Below are positions 24,004 to 64,000 of a DNA stretch of 64,000 nucleotides, piece by piece (within the stretch, counting starts at the first letter, position 1; every line of letters begins with the position of its first letter). Origin of the DNA: Gadus chalcogrammus (lineage: Eukaryota; Chordata; Actinopteri; Gadiformes; Gadidae); NCBI RefSeq assembly GCF_026213295.1, contig NC_079416.1, forward strand, positions 2,128,083 to 2,192,082, given 5' to 3'. Below the pieces are notes generated by a model. It was not told the DNA's origin, searched no databases, and saw nothing but the letters and a program-made list of their open reading frames with translations. Both the position numbers and the translations under genes were made by a program.

Positions 24004-24500
24004 GTTTATAACGTCTTTATTGAAGATTTCAGGGGTAACAGTTCTAACAGTCAGGTTTATAATATGTAGCGCCACTAGGTGGCGCCTCCCTCTTCTTCAC
24101 GTACAGTGAAGAAGTGCGTGCTCTTTCGCTCGGCTAGAATAAACAGCTGTATACGATCGAAGTCTCCCTTTTTAATATGAGTTATTTAGTTAATGATTTG
24201 TTGTAGGCAGGAATCCCGGACTTTCCACTTGTGTGTTAAATATAGTGCCGTGGAGACCTGGCGTGGTATGGTCAAAAGCTTATAGTATACTAAAAGTACC
24301 GTGAGGAGAATCTCGCATGTTGTCTCCTTCATGCTAACCCTGACCTACTGTACCATCGCACGTTACACAGTATGTGGATAGACCAATTGGCTCTATCAAA
24401 TAATGCTCCCACTGCAGAATCACGTTATTTTACACCACTACTCACCCCATGTACATTGTTTTATAACGTATATATTGAAGATTTCAGGGGTGCAGTATGT
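24004..24500. repeat. 38-bp direct repeats bracketing a hairpin-rich block
   Basis: GGTTTATAACGTCTTTATTG at 24004 and a variant near 24458 both continue as AAGATTTCAGGGGT. Between them are the short palindromes GCGCCACTAGGTGGCGC (24068-24084) and a CTTCTTCAC/GTGAAGAAG pair (24094-24116). This could be a small insertion with an unusually long flanking duplication, or part of the transposon's intron. Confidence 0.35.
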
Positions 24501-24705
24501 GCAATGTATGTAATGTAAAAAAAATAGCACTTCAAGAAAAAACATAAATAATCAATTAAACTAAATAAATAACATCAACTACAAAAGTGTAGCAAGTATT
24601 GTTAAAACTTGTACATATTTGTGAATGGGATTTTGCATGGGTTTATATATGCAATAGCTAATAATTATTCAAAATATCCAATAATACAAACATTTTATTT
24701 TGAGT

Positions 24706-24792
24706 TACGTTATTTCAATGCATAGATATTCAGTGCTTAGAATTCAATGGGTTTTTATTTTCAAAATCCGATGGCACAGATTTACTTCCATA
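24706..24792 (+). repeat. Extra internal copy of the IS3EU-like terminus
   Basis: About 87 bp is nearly identical to the right outer end 28493-28577 in the same orientation and inverted relative to 23342-23428. Together with the left end it would delimit a 1.45 kb sub-element (23342-24792), but its outer flank AGTAATG lacks the CATCTG duplication, so the large unit is the one that inserted here. Confidence 0.75.
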
Positions 24793-25405
24793 AGTAATGC
24801 ACAACACTGCTTAGAGGGCTCAAAATTAACACTCGCCAAACTGGGTAAAGTAGTCTTAAGTTATTGAGTCCACCCGCCACTTTGGCTGGACACATCTTGT
24901 CCTTCAGCTGCAGAGAGCTGAGAGCAGTCAACAGTAGCCTATATAGACACATTTTGAAATAAGCCATGGAAGAACTACTCCAAAAACATTCACAACAATC
25001 TATTTAATTTATCCTAGATTGTAGAAATATGTATACTAATTAATTGAATAGGCTGTGTTCAATGTATAAAGTTTGGTTTTAATTAAAAGGAAATGTTCTA
25101 AAAATGTTTATCATTATTATGATAGTTATGTGTATAGATAAACAATATACAGATATAGATATTAATATTATTGTTCTATGGGCCAATGGACCAAGATGAC
25201 ATGCTCAAAGGTAATTAGAGTGAAATGCAAGGGTTATGGTTATGCAATATCACACTGTGCTACAACATTTATTTTTATGCTACTGAATTTTTGTGCTTGC
25301 TGGCACCAGTGCTACCACTTAAAAAAAATAAGCGAACAGCCCTGGATATGCATTTATAGTTCTTCCTTAATGTATTTACTGTTTTTATATTCTTGCTTTT
25401 AACAG

Positions 25406-25732
25406 GATGAGTTGGATGACACTGCACAGGCCTGGAACACACACACCATCAGGCCATCGAAAAACCTTAACGTCCCCAGCGGTCGGCCGAACGTGATGTT
25501 TGCATTACCTGAACTCTATGGGACAAGAGACTTCCTTTCCCCAATTGAAGATTATGATTTTCAACTGTGCAAAAATGAATGTATCTTTCGCCAGACCAAA
25601 CCGTGTGATCCAGATCTATATGAACTATGCAACATCTTTATGGCTGAGTCCAATCTCACTCTAGCAACAGATTCATATCAGGCAGTGAATTTGTACATGC
25701 ACCTCAGAGAGGCCATCAGGGCATGTGTGTAG
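25406..25732 (+). pseudogene. IS3EU-like transposase C-terminal exon
   Basis: After a TTTTAACAG acceptor, an open frame of 108 codons to TAG encodes the conserved C terminus of the integrase-core transposase family: DELDDTAQAWNTHTIRPSKN, VPSGRPNVMFALPELYG, a Cys pair region (CKNECIF, PCDPDLYELC) and a final helix. The DDE catalytic core that should precede it is not present upstream. The exon itself is intact, but the gene is incomplete, so I list it as a pseudogene. Confidence 0.75.
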
Positions 25733-26258
25733 GTCAGGCGTATTTAGTTGTGTCTTGTGTTGAGCTTCGAAGTGGCAGGATTTTTTGGTCACATAAGTAA
25801 TTCACCTTGCTGTCCTTTTCCTTTATAAGTTTCCTTTAAAGTCATAGCTCAACATCTCTAGCTTTTGGCAAATGTTATATTCCTTTAAACGATAGTTTAG
25901 AAACACAGAAATTAGGGGGGGCTTTATAGACAAAGCCTGTAAAAAGTAAATCAAATGTGTATCAATTTCAGAACTTTACTTTAACAAATGTATCACTTTT
26001 TTCAGTTAGAATTGTATTTAACAAAAAAGGTAACTGGCTTCAGTAACTAAATGTGAATACTTTCTTTCATGATAGAATATCATTGGATTTCAAATGATGG
26101 GACCAAAAAAATGTATGTATCTATCGAACTCTGAACTTCTGATGGCCAATCAGTACAAATATTGACATGTTACCGACAGAAAAGCATTTTGAAATTATCT
26201 GCATTTACAACCTGTCGTTTCAAATACTGAGAGAGGGGTTAAAAAACGACAACACACG

Positions 26259-26446
26259 CTATCGTGACACTCCTCTGAGATCGAGCTCTTTCAACAACAA
26301 CCGCACATCCTCTTTCCTCACACGCAGTCGATGCTCCCTGCATTTAGCGTACATCCATCGGTACCCGTGAAGCTGTCCAGAGTACTGCAGTTGGTCGCTA
26401 ATAAAATCCACCAGGACCCACAGGTCAGAGTACGCCTTGCGGCGAG
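26259..26446 (-). pseudogene. IS3EU-like transposase N-terminal part, second piece
   Basis: This continues the piece at 28211-28064 after the inserted element: VDFISDQLQYSGQLHGYRWM and VRKEDVRLLLKELDLRGV. GQLHGYRWM is a hallmark of the family. A stop follows at 26259 where basic residues are normally expected, and the catalytic core is absent. The nine bases at the cut (26438-26446) are duplicated at 28064-28072. Confidence 0.72.
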
Positions 26447-28063
26447 GCGACTTTCCGTCTCGTAAACGGTCGTTGCCATTTGAAACGGTCGATGCCATTT
26501 CCGAACATTTCCGATTGCGTCCGCTCTCCGATCTTGAATTGATTAGCCGCGTTGCCCAATCAGCGTTGAGCTTGACCCGACGTCACTGGCAGAGAGTAGT
26601 GAGCTTGGACAGAAGCATACGGCCGACATCTTTCTTTATTCTGTGTGGAAATAGTAACATAGTTACGCCATTAAATGCTTTTATGGAAACATTTTTAACG
26701 AGAAATGTGCATTTTACTTTCATAATGTTCGCTCGGTGAATGTGAAGGATGTGTGGTTTGATAGTTATGACGAAGAGGGAACGCTCCGTTCACTTGCATG
26801 GACAGAGTCTCTGGTTACTAAGCAATCTCAACGTCTTGGCGGACTATATATCTGCTGATCAACACTACGAATGCTGGAAACACACCAGACACACCATGTG
26901 AAGTTATTTAACCCGATTATTGTTATTTATATCCGAGCATATCAGTCTTTATCATGGGTGTCTTTACGGGGACAGTTGCTGTTGGCATCTTACATTCAAA
27001 GGCCAACTGTGAATAATGTACTTAAGGTAATCATCCTTAAATTTTATTGATGAATAGCTGACAGATGTAAGTTTATTTTATTCAAATATCATCCCTTAAA
27101 TTCAAATGGTTGCTAAGCAAAAGAGCCATTATAGCAAAAAGTGTTGCAACTGTCCCAGGTCTCCTCTATTCAATCAATCATTATGTATGACTGGCATAGA
27201 TAGTTTCATAATTACTCACGGCAACTGAGCGGAAAAAAACATTCCACCCTGTGCTGTTTTTAACTGACTCCAAGAGCGGACGCAATCGGACAAGTGCCCC
27301 TGACTGCAGCCCGCAGATCGAGGAGGAGCTAAATGTGGGCGGGGTTAAACGTTTAACCCCGCCCACATTTAAGGACAATTCCGCGCAGTATCATACGTTC
27401 TCCCGCTTTTGAGCGGAGGAGCTAAATGTGGGCGGGTCTAAACGTTTAACCCATGGTTTTTTCCTCTCGGGCGCCATCTGGTGGCGGAGATCCGGCAGCA
27501 CATTCTCAAACATCAATGCAGCACAGCACAGAACAATGACTTACCGGTAATATGGAAAAGGGTTCATGCATTTGATAGACTTAGACATTCCTACTTTTAA
27601 CTTGTCATTTCAAATGTCTTTTTTAGTATAGACACATATTATTTCGTACACTCGTACACAATTATATTAGCTAAGTCAAATAAACCAAAGACAGAAGCGG
27701 GAGAACGTATTTCCGTCTGGTCCATGATACTGCGCGGAATTTTCCTTAAATGTGGGCTGGCTTAAACGTTTAAGCCCGCCCACATTTAGCTCCTCCGCTC
27801 GAAAGCGGGAGAACGTATGATACTGCGCGGAATTGTCCTTAAATGTGGGCGGGGTTAAACGTTTAACCCCGCCCACATTTAGCTCCTCCTCGATCTGCGG
27901 GCTGCAGTCAGGGGTTACTCCAATCGGACATGGTCGGAAATGGCATCGACCGTTTCACGAAGCATTCGGAATTCAAGATCGGAGAGCGGACGCAATCGGA
28001 AATGTTCGGAAATGGCATCGACCGTTTCAAATGGCAACGACCGTTTACGAGACGGAAAGTCGC
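26447..28063. mobile_element. Mutator-like nonautonomous transposon inserted in the IS3EU-like transposase
   Basis: A 1617-bp element has about 94-bp terminal inverted repeats (26447-26540 and 27970-28063) that look perfect and start GCGACTTTCCGTCTCG. It is flanked by an exact 9-bp duplication, TGCGGCGAG (26438-26446 and 28064-28072). A 9-bp duplication with long inverted repeats is typical of Mutator-like elements. It carries no transposase. It cuts the host transposon's coding frame, so it inserted later. Confidence 0.75.
27297..27914. repeat. Foldback block with perfect 42-bp palindromes
   Basis: The arms 27297-27450 and about 27745-27914 are inverted copies, starting at CCCCTGACTGCAGCCCGCAG. 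Two perfect 42-bp palindromes (27330-27371 and 27840-27881) share the centre GGGGTTAAACGTTTAACCCC. Two imperfect versions lie at about 27422-27450 and 27748-27788. The block is nested inside the Mutator-like element. Confidence 0.8.
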
Positions 28064-28211
28064 TGCGGCGAGAGTGTCCCCTATCTCGCAGTATCCTCTT
28101 CAGATGTCTCTCACTTATGTGGAAGGCGTGCCTACTGGCAAGTATTGATTTGATGTCCGAATATTTGAGGCCAAGCTCAAAATAAACATTGATAAATCCC
28201 CCAAACTCCAT
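28064..28211 (-). pseudogene. IS3EU-like transposase N-terminal part, first piece
   Basis: Just inside the right terminal repeat, the - strand encodes a start MEFGGFINVYFELGLKYSDI followed by ISERHLKRILRDRG, the helix-turn-helix-like N terminus of the same transposase family. The frame is cut at 28064 by the Mutator-like element and resumes at 26446. Confidence 0.7.
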
Positions 28212-28583
28212 CGTTGTGGTGGTTAGTTTTTTCCTCTGACCCGAATGACGCGACCACTCGTTTGACCGCGATCTAGCATCTAGGATCGATTGCTCTTTCT
28301 TGGGTCCCCGGATGTTAACACTGAATTTCGTACATTGAATTTTGATAGTGACTTTGGCGGACTGAATTTTTGGACGCTGAAAATATTTGAGTTTAATATT
28401 TTAACGTTGAATTTTTTAACATTGAAAAATGAAGGTGAATATGATATATTGAAAATGTAAAGAGTTAAATTCAGAGGCAAAAAATTCAGGTAGGTTATTT
28501 CAATGCATAAATATTCAGTGCTTATAATTCAATGTGTTTTTATTTTCAAAACTCGATGGCACAGATTTACTTCCATACATCTG

Positions 28584-29337
28584 GAACACAACTTGACTCG
28601 CTCATCTGGAAACTGTAGGCAGGGTACTTTTAGAAACGCATATCTCACTCAAAAAAGCATGTATGCATGTATTTCAAAGTTTGTATGCGTCTGGCAGCAC
28701 CAGAGACATGTAGTAGATGGTATGGAGGGCTTAGGAGGGATGGAAGTACAAGTAGGCCCTTCTGATAAAGAGATGCACACCGTGGTGAAGGGCAAGATGT
28801 ATACTGTGACACCAAACATGATTATCATAGACATGATGACGCAATAAAGGGTGACGCAAGACAGACAATATAGCCATCCAATAGTTATCATCTATCAACA
28901 TGAGAAACCTGCTGGTGAAGGAATGTACATTTCTGATGACATCAGGGTTTTAATAATTATTGACAATACAATTGTAACAAATTGTAAAAACAATAAATAT
29001 TTCGGCCAGTATAGGCTACATGCCACATCGATAGGCATACATTGGCAAACACAAATATAGCTTTAGGTTGATGCTTCATGTGCCATGATCTCTGCCTCTG
29101 GTTGTTGTGCACACCGCAGACTCAGAGTTCAACCTGTTTAGTCTGAAGCAAGGCTTTCACGGCCAATGGTTACAGTCATCTGGTTGGAATGAAGTGAGTG
29201 CCTTTTATTGGTACAGCAAGTACTGTAAGAAAGTCTTGGATGACATTATGATGTTAACCAGGTTCAATGATTGCCCATTCCGAAATTTTTAGGATATTTG
29301 CCCTCCTAAGATATATTGTCGCGCACAAACACACACG

Positions 29338-29339
<2 letters not shown>
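28584..29339. other. Noncoding upstream region
   Basis: Between the IS3EU-like element and the microsatellites upstream of gabrb1. The short frames here show no recognisable protein. I see nothing else. Confidence 0.4.

Positions 29340-29396
<57 letters not shown>
29340..29396. repeat. (CA)n microsatellite
   Basis: A pure CA dinucleotide run of about 56 bases. It gives false long frames on both strands. Confidence 0.95.
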
Positions 29397-29401
<5 letters not shown>

Positions 29402-29442
29402 ATACAGGCGTGCACACGAAACACACTTGCAAACACACAATC

Positions 29443-29760
29443 CCCCCTTCCCCCCCCCTACTCCTCCTCTTCCTCCCCTCCTCCCTTCCACCTCTTCCTC
29501 CTCCTCCTCCCCTCCTGTCCTCCTTCCCCTCCCCCCCTCGCCTCCCCCTCCTCCTCCCTCTCCTCCTCTCCTCTGTCCTCCTCCATTTGAACCGCTTCTC
29601 CTTCTTCCTTCTCCTCCCCTCCTCCTCCACCTCCTCCCTCTCCTCCTCCCTCTCCTCCTCCCTCTCCTCCTCCCTCTCCCCCTCCTCCTTCTCAACCTCC
29701 CACTCCTCTCCTCCTCCTCCTCCTCCTCCTCCTCCTCCTCCCCTCCTATCCACCTCCTCC
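29443..29760. repeat. Pyrimidine tract rich in CCT/CTC
   Basis: About 315 bases of almost pure C/T on the + strand, with CTC and CCT triplet runs (for example 29710-29745). It lies about 770-1090 bases upstream of the gabrb1 start codon. Mirror-symmetric polypyrimidine tracts like this can form triplex (H-) DNA; that property is inferred. Confidence 0.9.
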
Positions 29761-29780
29761 CGAGGGTGGAGTGATACCGA

Positions 29781-29835
29781 GTGATGCTTTGTCTCTGGGC
29801 CCAAACACTGTTCGGACCCAGAGACGAAGCATCAC
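29781..29835. promoter_or_regulatory. Hairpin upstream of gabrb1
   Basis: GTGATGCTTTGTCTCTGGG (29781-29799) pairs with CCCAGAGACGAAGCATCAC (29817-29835) over 19 bp with a single T/C difference (a G:U wobble in RNA) and a 17-nt loop. Its role is unknown. Confidence 0.5.
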
Positions 29836-30531
29836 AACTGACATCCACCGGACTTCAACACATCATCATCATTGGAACACACATCGTCTCCTATCCTCCT
29901 CCGCGCTTTAAGGGATTTTCCTCATTTCATAATAAATAGTAATCGATAGATTTTAATTCCTGAAACATGTCCGGGTGAATTTGTAGAACACATGTTGAAC
30001 TCTGTGGTGTGTGGAGCCAGTGACGTGAAGCCGAGGAGGAGCGGGGACGCGCAGCGGGGGCGCGCAGGTACTACATGCACAATGCGCAGCAGCTCTCCAG
30101 ACGTGCTCGGGCTGCACGATGCTCCTCTTCTAGGTGACTAGAGGTGATCTCCTCACTGCTTCATATCTGGAGACATTCAGCAGAACGACACTACAACCCA
30201 CCGCGATGAGCCTGATTCGTACTGCAGGGCACTGCTGCTGAACGGCTGGAGGACGCTGGAGGGGATGGCCTCCTTAGCAGACTGAAACGGGTCTGGATCC
30301 ACTGAAAGAACCTATGCGCCTTTTCTCCTGCGCTATAACGTCTGCTCCACTCCAGGTGACACCGGTGCACCCGTTTTCTTTTTTGCAATCCGATTCATCT
30401 CGAGTAGGACATTTGGCTTTCATGTCGATGACAGCGCGCATGCGTTGGTTCTGCAGTAATTGGACAACCCGGGACTAAGTTGTATCGTTCATATCTTTAT
30501 GTTATATATAGTCGTCTCCAGGATCAGAGTG
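29836..30531 (+). promoter_or_regulatory. Probable gabrb1 promoter and 5' UTR
   Basis: The sequence becomes CG-rich at 30030-30130 (several GCGCGC and CGCGCAG stretches) directly before exon 1, as in a small CpG-rich promoter. No TATA box position or cap site can be fixed by eye. Confidence 0.45.
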
Positions 30532-60432
<29,901 letters not shown>

Positions 60433-60792
60433 GTAACTGAAATGTATATAGTGATTTCAAAATGATCATAAAGGATAAAACACATTTTCTTTATGTTCCT
60501 TGGAAAGATGTCAACTGTCATGGCGGAAAATTTAATTAATTTGTCAGAGTGACTCATGTGTTTTTACTGTTCCAAATCATGAGCCTGCAACTGCTACTTG
60601 CTTAGTCTGAGGAATGCTCCTTGGTGTCTTTGTTGAGCTTCACACAGGTTTCCTGTGGAGCTAAAGGAGTACAGGGAAGCAGGGAGGAATCATTGGGAAC
60701 AAAATAAAGAAAGACTTGTAGGCATGGGGTACCCTACAGCCAAGCACATGATGTACGTGGAATCAATGAACTCTCTATGACTCACTCCTCGT
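60433..60792. other. gabrb1 intron 6 start
   Basis: No exon with a membrane-helix signature follows. Nothing recognised before the Gypsy LTR. Confidence 0.4.
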
Positions 60793-61110
60793 TGTCAGAG
60801 TTTGGATTTAATGACAACGATGAAGAAGTCCTGCAGCAATCACACGCAATAACAATGTAAGCTACAAACGTAATAACAACAGTATTTCCTACATGCACAT
60901 AAATGCATACACACATAAGCATCTCAAGTATCTAACAATAACAATTGTATTGATCAGGAAAGACTCACATAAATCATGCCAGCAGCTCAACATGCTATGC
61001 AACGGGAACGTCTGCAATGCTAGTGAACACAACAAGGTAGACCGCCAACTCAGCCGGTCAGCGGTCTGCAATACAACACTATCCCCTAGTGGCCGGAGGT
61101 AACCTCTGCA
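60793..61110 (-). mobile_element. Putative 3' LTR of the Ty3/Gypsy element
   Basis: Read on the - strand, a G-rich polypurine stretch (ACTGGGGGGGATG) is followed by TGCAGAGG at 61110. A TG...CA unit of about 318 bp ends at CTGACA (60793), with an ATTAAA polyadenylation-like signal near its end. The other LTR is outside the window, so the boundaries are inferred. Confidence 0.45.
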
Positions 61111-61129
61111 TCCCCCCCAGTCCGGAAAG

Positions 61130-61657
61130 CTATGAACGGGAATAGGTTAACGGACTCAGTCCTGTATCCAACGGCCCGTCTCGGGCTCGTAGCGTCTGGG
61201 TGGCCTCCTCGCGCGGAACGGCTGTCCAAGATGGGGCGACTGGGTCGACGCCCGTAGGAACGGGGACATCCCGGGCCCCGAGACCAGAGGATGCCTCACC
61301 AGGGGGCTCCGGCGGGGAGGTGTCCAAAGCCGCGTCACGGGGTCCGTCTGCTGCCTGAGGAACGACACCCCGGGGCAGCTGGCTGCTGCCGGGCGTAGGG
61401 GGTGGCTGAGTGTAGCTGTGAAGGAATCGCCGGTTGCGAAAAGTCAGGCGCCCCGACCCGTCAACCCTAACCCGATACTGATCGTGACCCAGTGACTCCA
61501 CCACGAACCCTGACCGATCCCACTTGTGTGGACTCGGGCCCTGCTGATTCTGGAGGAATACTGTCTCACCAAGTACCAATGGGCGGAGCGGTCTCGAGTG
61601 AGCCCTCAAAGACTCAGTGGTGCGGGACATCCGGGTCCGAAGGGCGTCCCCCTTCAC
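61130..61657 (-). pseudogene. Ty3/Gypsy pol C-terminal end (integrase tail)
   Basis: In a different frame from the main pol frame, this encodes the integrase tail: LVLGETVFLQNQQGPSPHKW, GFVVESLGHDQYRVRVDGSG and a Pro-rich end. The GETVFLQNQ...W...G.V motif is the usual small beta-barrel of Gypsy integrases. The change of frame near 61660 shows an indel. Confidence 0.75.
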
Positions 61658-64000
61658 GGCCCATGCCTGGCGCCAGAGCGGTCGGATATGAGGGTTTCGA
61701 GAACTTTTCTAGCCTGTTGACGAAAGAAAAAGAGTCTCGAAGGGGACAACCAAATATAATCTGCGCCGGTGAGAGGTTGCAGTCGGGGTCAGGTGTGTTG
61801 CGGAACTGCAACATGGCACGCAAAAAACAATCATGATCAAGACCGCCAGTTGGGCCAGTGTTGGACACCAGAAGACGCTTAGCAGTCTTCACCGCATTTC
61901 CGCCCTCCCATTCGACTGGGGAAAACCAACCGAGGACACGCGATGTTTGACGTGCCATAATCGGAGGAAGTCCTCTGCTAGCTTTGAACTCTGGACCACC
62001 ATCGCTCGAAAGTTCCTCCGGCACGCCAAAGGTGGCAAAGAACGTGCGCAGGTGGCGAACCAAGCCAGCCGAGCCTCCCAGATCAGTGCCTGCTGTGGAG
62101 CAGAGGACCTCCACCCAGCCCGAGAGTCGATCACCGACAACCAGGTAGTGGCGGCCTCCATAATCAAAGAAGTCAGCAAACACCGCCTCAAACGGGGTAG
62201 ATGGCGGTGAGGATGGTAGGGGCGGCGTGCATGCCTGTGACGGAGCATTGCGGTTACAGTCTGAACATCCATACCTGGTGGCTCGGATGTCCCTCGACAT
62301 CCCGGACCAGAAGACTATGGCACGGGCGTGCTGCCTCATCGCAGAAGCTCCTTGGTGGGCGGCATGGAGGTGCCGAAAGACTCCTTCACGGAGGGACGGT
62401 GAAACCATGACACGGCCGTGATATAGGAGGACGCCATCCTGCGCGTAGATTGACCCACAGACTGGTGACAGACTCGCTAGGGCAGGGTCATTAACATCAA
62501 CCCTACCCTCATGCTCGATCAGGGACAGAAGGTGGCCGAGGCACGCATCAGCTGCCGTCTCTCGTGCGAGAAGGGACCATGAGATGGCTCCTAGTTCATG
62601 GGCATTGTCGCGGATGGAAGCCATAAGTGTGGATTCTACAGTGTCAGGTACGCTAGGCGATCCCAATGAGAGGCCGTTCGCAGAGCCCGAGAGGGAAGGA
62701 TGCCTCGAAGTCGCATCAGCAGCATGGTTGCTCTTGCCAGGTAGGTACACAATGTCAAAGCGCCATCGGAGGGTACGCTGCTTGAGTCTGAACAGGCGTG
62801 AGTTTGTTATCTCATCTAGTGTGCGGTCGCCGAAGATCTTCACAAGGGGCTTGTGGTCGGTGACCACGACGAGGTTGTCACATCCTTGCGTGAAGTATCG
62901 CGTCTGCTCCAGGCCCCAGGCCACGGCCAGGGCCTCTCCTTCGATGGCCGCATAGCGTTGCTCCGCCGAGGATAGGAACCGCGAACCGGCGAGGGTGATC
63001 CTCCATCCTCCTGGGCAACAGTCAGGTATGCCCGAAGTGCAGCTACAATGTTGTTGGAGCAGGAAGTAGCCAATGCCACGCCTGGACCAGTCAGGGCGGA
63101 GGCAGGTGCGCCTCCGCATGTCGTAGATCTCCACGCCCTCACGGATGGCCCCAATTATTGCCTGTTTGGATGTTTGGAAGGCTTCCTCCAATTCAGGGGA
63201 CCATGAGAATTTACAGCGTGGGCTGAGGAACAGCTTAAATAGTGCCATAGTGTCGCGCAACTGGGCGTAGTTCGCCACCTGGTTGACCAGGCCAAACCAG
63301 CTTCTGATATCCATCGTGGAGTCCGGGGTGGGGAAGTCCCGGATGGCGTCCAAGTACTTCGGAAGCGGCTCTATGGTGGCTTCTGACATCCTGAACCCAG
63401 CAAAGTCTACGCACCTCTCCGCAAATTGAAACTTATCTGGGTTCAACACAATGCCCGACCGGCCGACACGTTTCAGGAAATCGATGGTCCTCCACCAGTG
63501 ATGCTCCAGGTCAGCGTCATAGTGGATAGTGTCATCCACACAACGTTTCTTGCGCTCGAAGTCCGAGAGGATGGCGTCAAAACGACGGTTGTAGCCGTCC
63601 CCAGATGACAGGAAACCTTGCGGCGCCCTGATGTAGCGCCAGCGGCCGAAGGGCGTGACAAAGGTGGTCAGACGACGGTCCGACACACGCAGGGGCACAC
63701 TATGGTAGCCGTTCCAGGCATCCGTGATGGTTTTCCAGGTGTCCCCCGGGATGCGACGTGCAAGGTGGAATGGGGATTCAGTGGCGAAGGTTTCACGTTG
63801 GCAGAACTTGTTAAGAGGTGAGAGGTCCACGGTCCTGCGGGGGGAGCCATCGTGCTTCCTTGTGACTAACATACAATGGCACCATGTCACTGGCTCACCG
63901 TATGGCACACGTTCAATGACTCCCAGGGCTTCGTCCCGAAGGAGGTCGTTGTAGACTTTCTGCTGCCAGTGCAAAGGCGCATTAGCCGCGGTGTGGCATG
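61614..64000 (-). pseudogene. Ty3/Gypsy pol: reverse transcriptase, RNase H, integrase
   Basis: A frame of nearly 800 codons is open to the window edge, so its N terminus lies outside. In order: RT (RRTVDLSPLNKFCQ, TPFGRWRYIRAPQGFLSSGD, catalytic box KRCVDDTIHYD with Cys in place of Tyr); RNase H (PDWSRRGIGYFLLQQ, SSAEQRYAAIEGEALAVAWG, VVVTDHKPLV); LPGKSNHAADATSRHP; the integrase zinc finger (HLHAAHQG ... CSDC); and the integrase core with Asp in VFADFFDYGGRHYLV and in SSDGGPEF. The expected segment with the catalytic Glu (VSSVGFPQSNGRAE) lies in another frame around 61900-61990, bounded by two compensating indels, so integrase is inactive. The element sits in the gabrb1 gene, antisense to it. 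Confidence 0.88.

Larger units (their letters stand above)
23342..28577. mobile_element. IS3EU-like DNA transposon, internally rearranged
   Basis: The ends are inverted repeats of about 330-350 bp (about 23342-23690 and 28252-28577), beginning TATGGAAGTAAATC and ending GATTTACTTCCATA. The six bases CATCTG flank both ends (23336-23341 and 28578-28583), a clean target duplication. Coding fragments inside belong to an integrase-core (DDE) transposase family widespread in fish, which I associate with IS3EU. The two halves are in opposite orientation and the catalytic middle is missing, so this is not an autonomous copy. A third copy of the outer terminus sits at 24706-24792, and a Mutator-like element at 26447-28063 interrupts it. 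Confidence 0.75.

Noticed and set aside
60433..60792. A seventh gabrb1 exon with the first membrane helix
   Set aside because: Searched by eye for the NIGYF/YMPS-type segment on the + strand after exon 6 and found none before the Gypsy element.

Overview
The window is animal, almost certainly teleost fish, nuclear DNA. It carries the first six coding exons of a GABA-A receptor beta subunit gene (best match gabrb1) on the + strand, with vertebrate splice sites. Nearly everything else is fish-type mobile DNA: a DIRS retrotransposon, two gamma-type endogenous retroviruses (ERVs), Ty3/Gypsy, RTE/Rex3-like and L2/CR1-like LINEs, tRNA-derived SINEs, several DNA transposons and long CA microsatellites. 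No bacterial or phage gene organisation is present.

Layout. 1-2685: 3' half of a degenerate ERV on the + strand (integrase end, env remnants, 3' LTR). 2857-8640: a complete DIRS-type tyrosine-recombinase retrotransposon on the - strand, with inverted terminal repeats and an internal complementary region. 10172-15751: a transposase-like gene whose 5' coding part is full of frameshifts, while its 3' exons (DUF4806-like domain) keep splice sites and phase; a hAT-like MITE sits in one intron. 16085-22288: a stack of inverted-repeat elements inside a 5.75 kb inverted-repeat pair, plus an L2/CR1-like LINE fragment. 23342-28577: an IS3EU-like DNA transposon with a 6-bp target duplication, internally rearranged and interrupted by a Mutator-like element (9-bp duplication) that itself holds a palindromic foldback element.

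28584-60790: promoter side, exons 1-6 and introns of gabrb1. Exons 1-3 cluster at 30.5-31.0 kb; exon 4 is at 49.5 kb, exon 5 at 59.0 kb and exon 6 at 60.3 kb. The last coding exons (four-helix membrane domain and cytoplasmic loop) are not seen before the window ends. Intron 3 (18.5 kb) holds a Gypsy reverse-transcriptase relic, four copies of a TA-flanked element carrying a tRNA-derived SINE, a very young gag-only ERV inserted in one of those copies (36278-41079), and a TTAA-flanked MITE in another. Intron 4 holds a 34-bp minisatellite, a SINE, a 40-bp minisatellite and a Rex3-like LINE. 60793-64000: 3' LTR and pol of a Ty3/Gypsy element on the - strand that runs off the end.

The only clear host gene is gabrb1. 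The transposon genes are mostly decayed. The most informative signals are structural: the DIRS end-junction copy, nested insertions whose empty sites are preserved elsewhere in the window, and perfect palindromes. All family assignments come from motif recognition by eye, without database searches.
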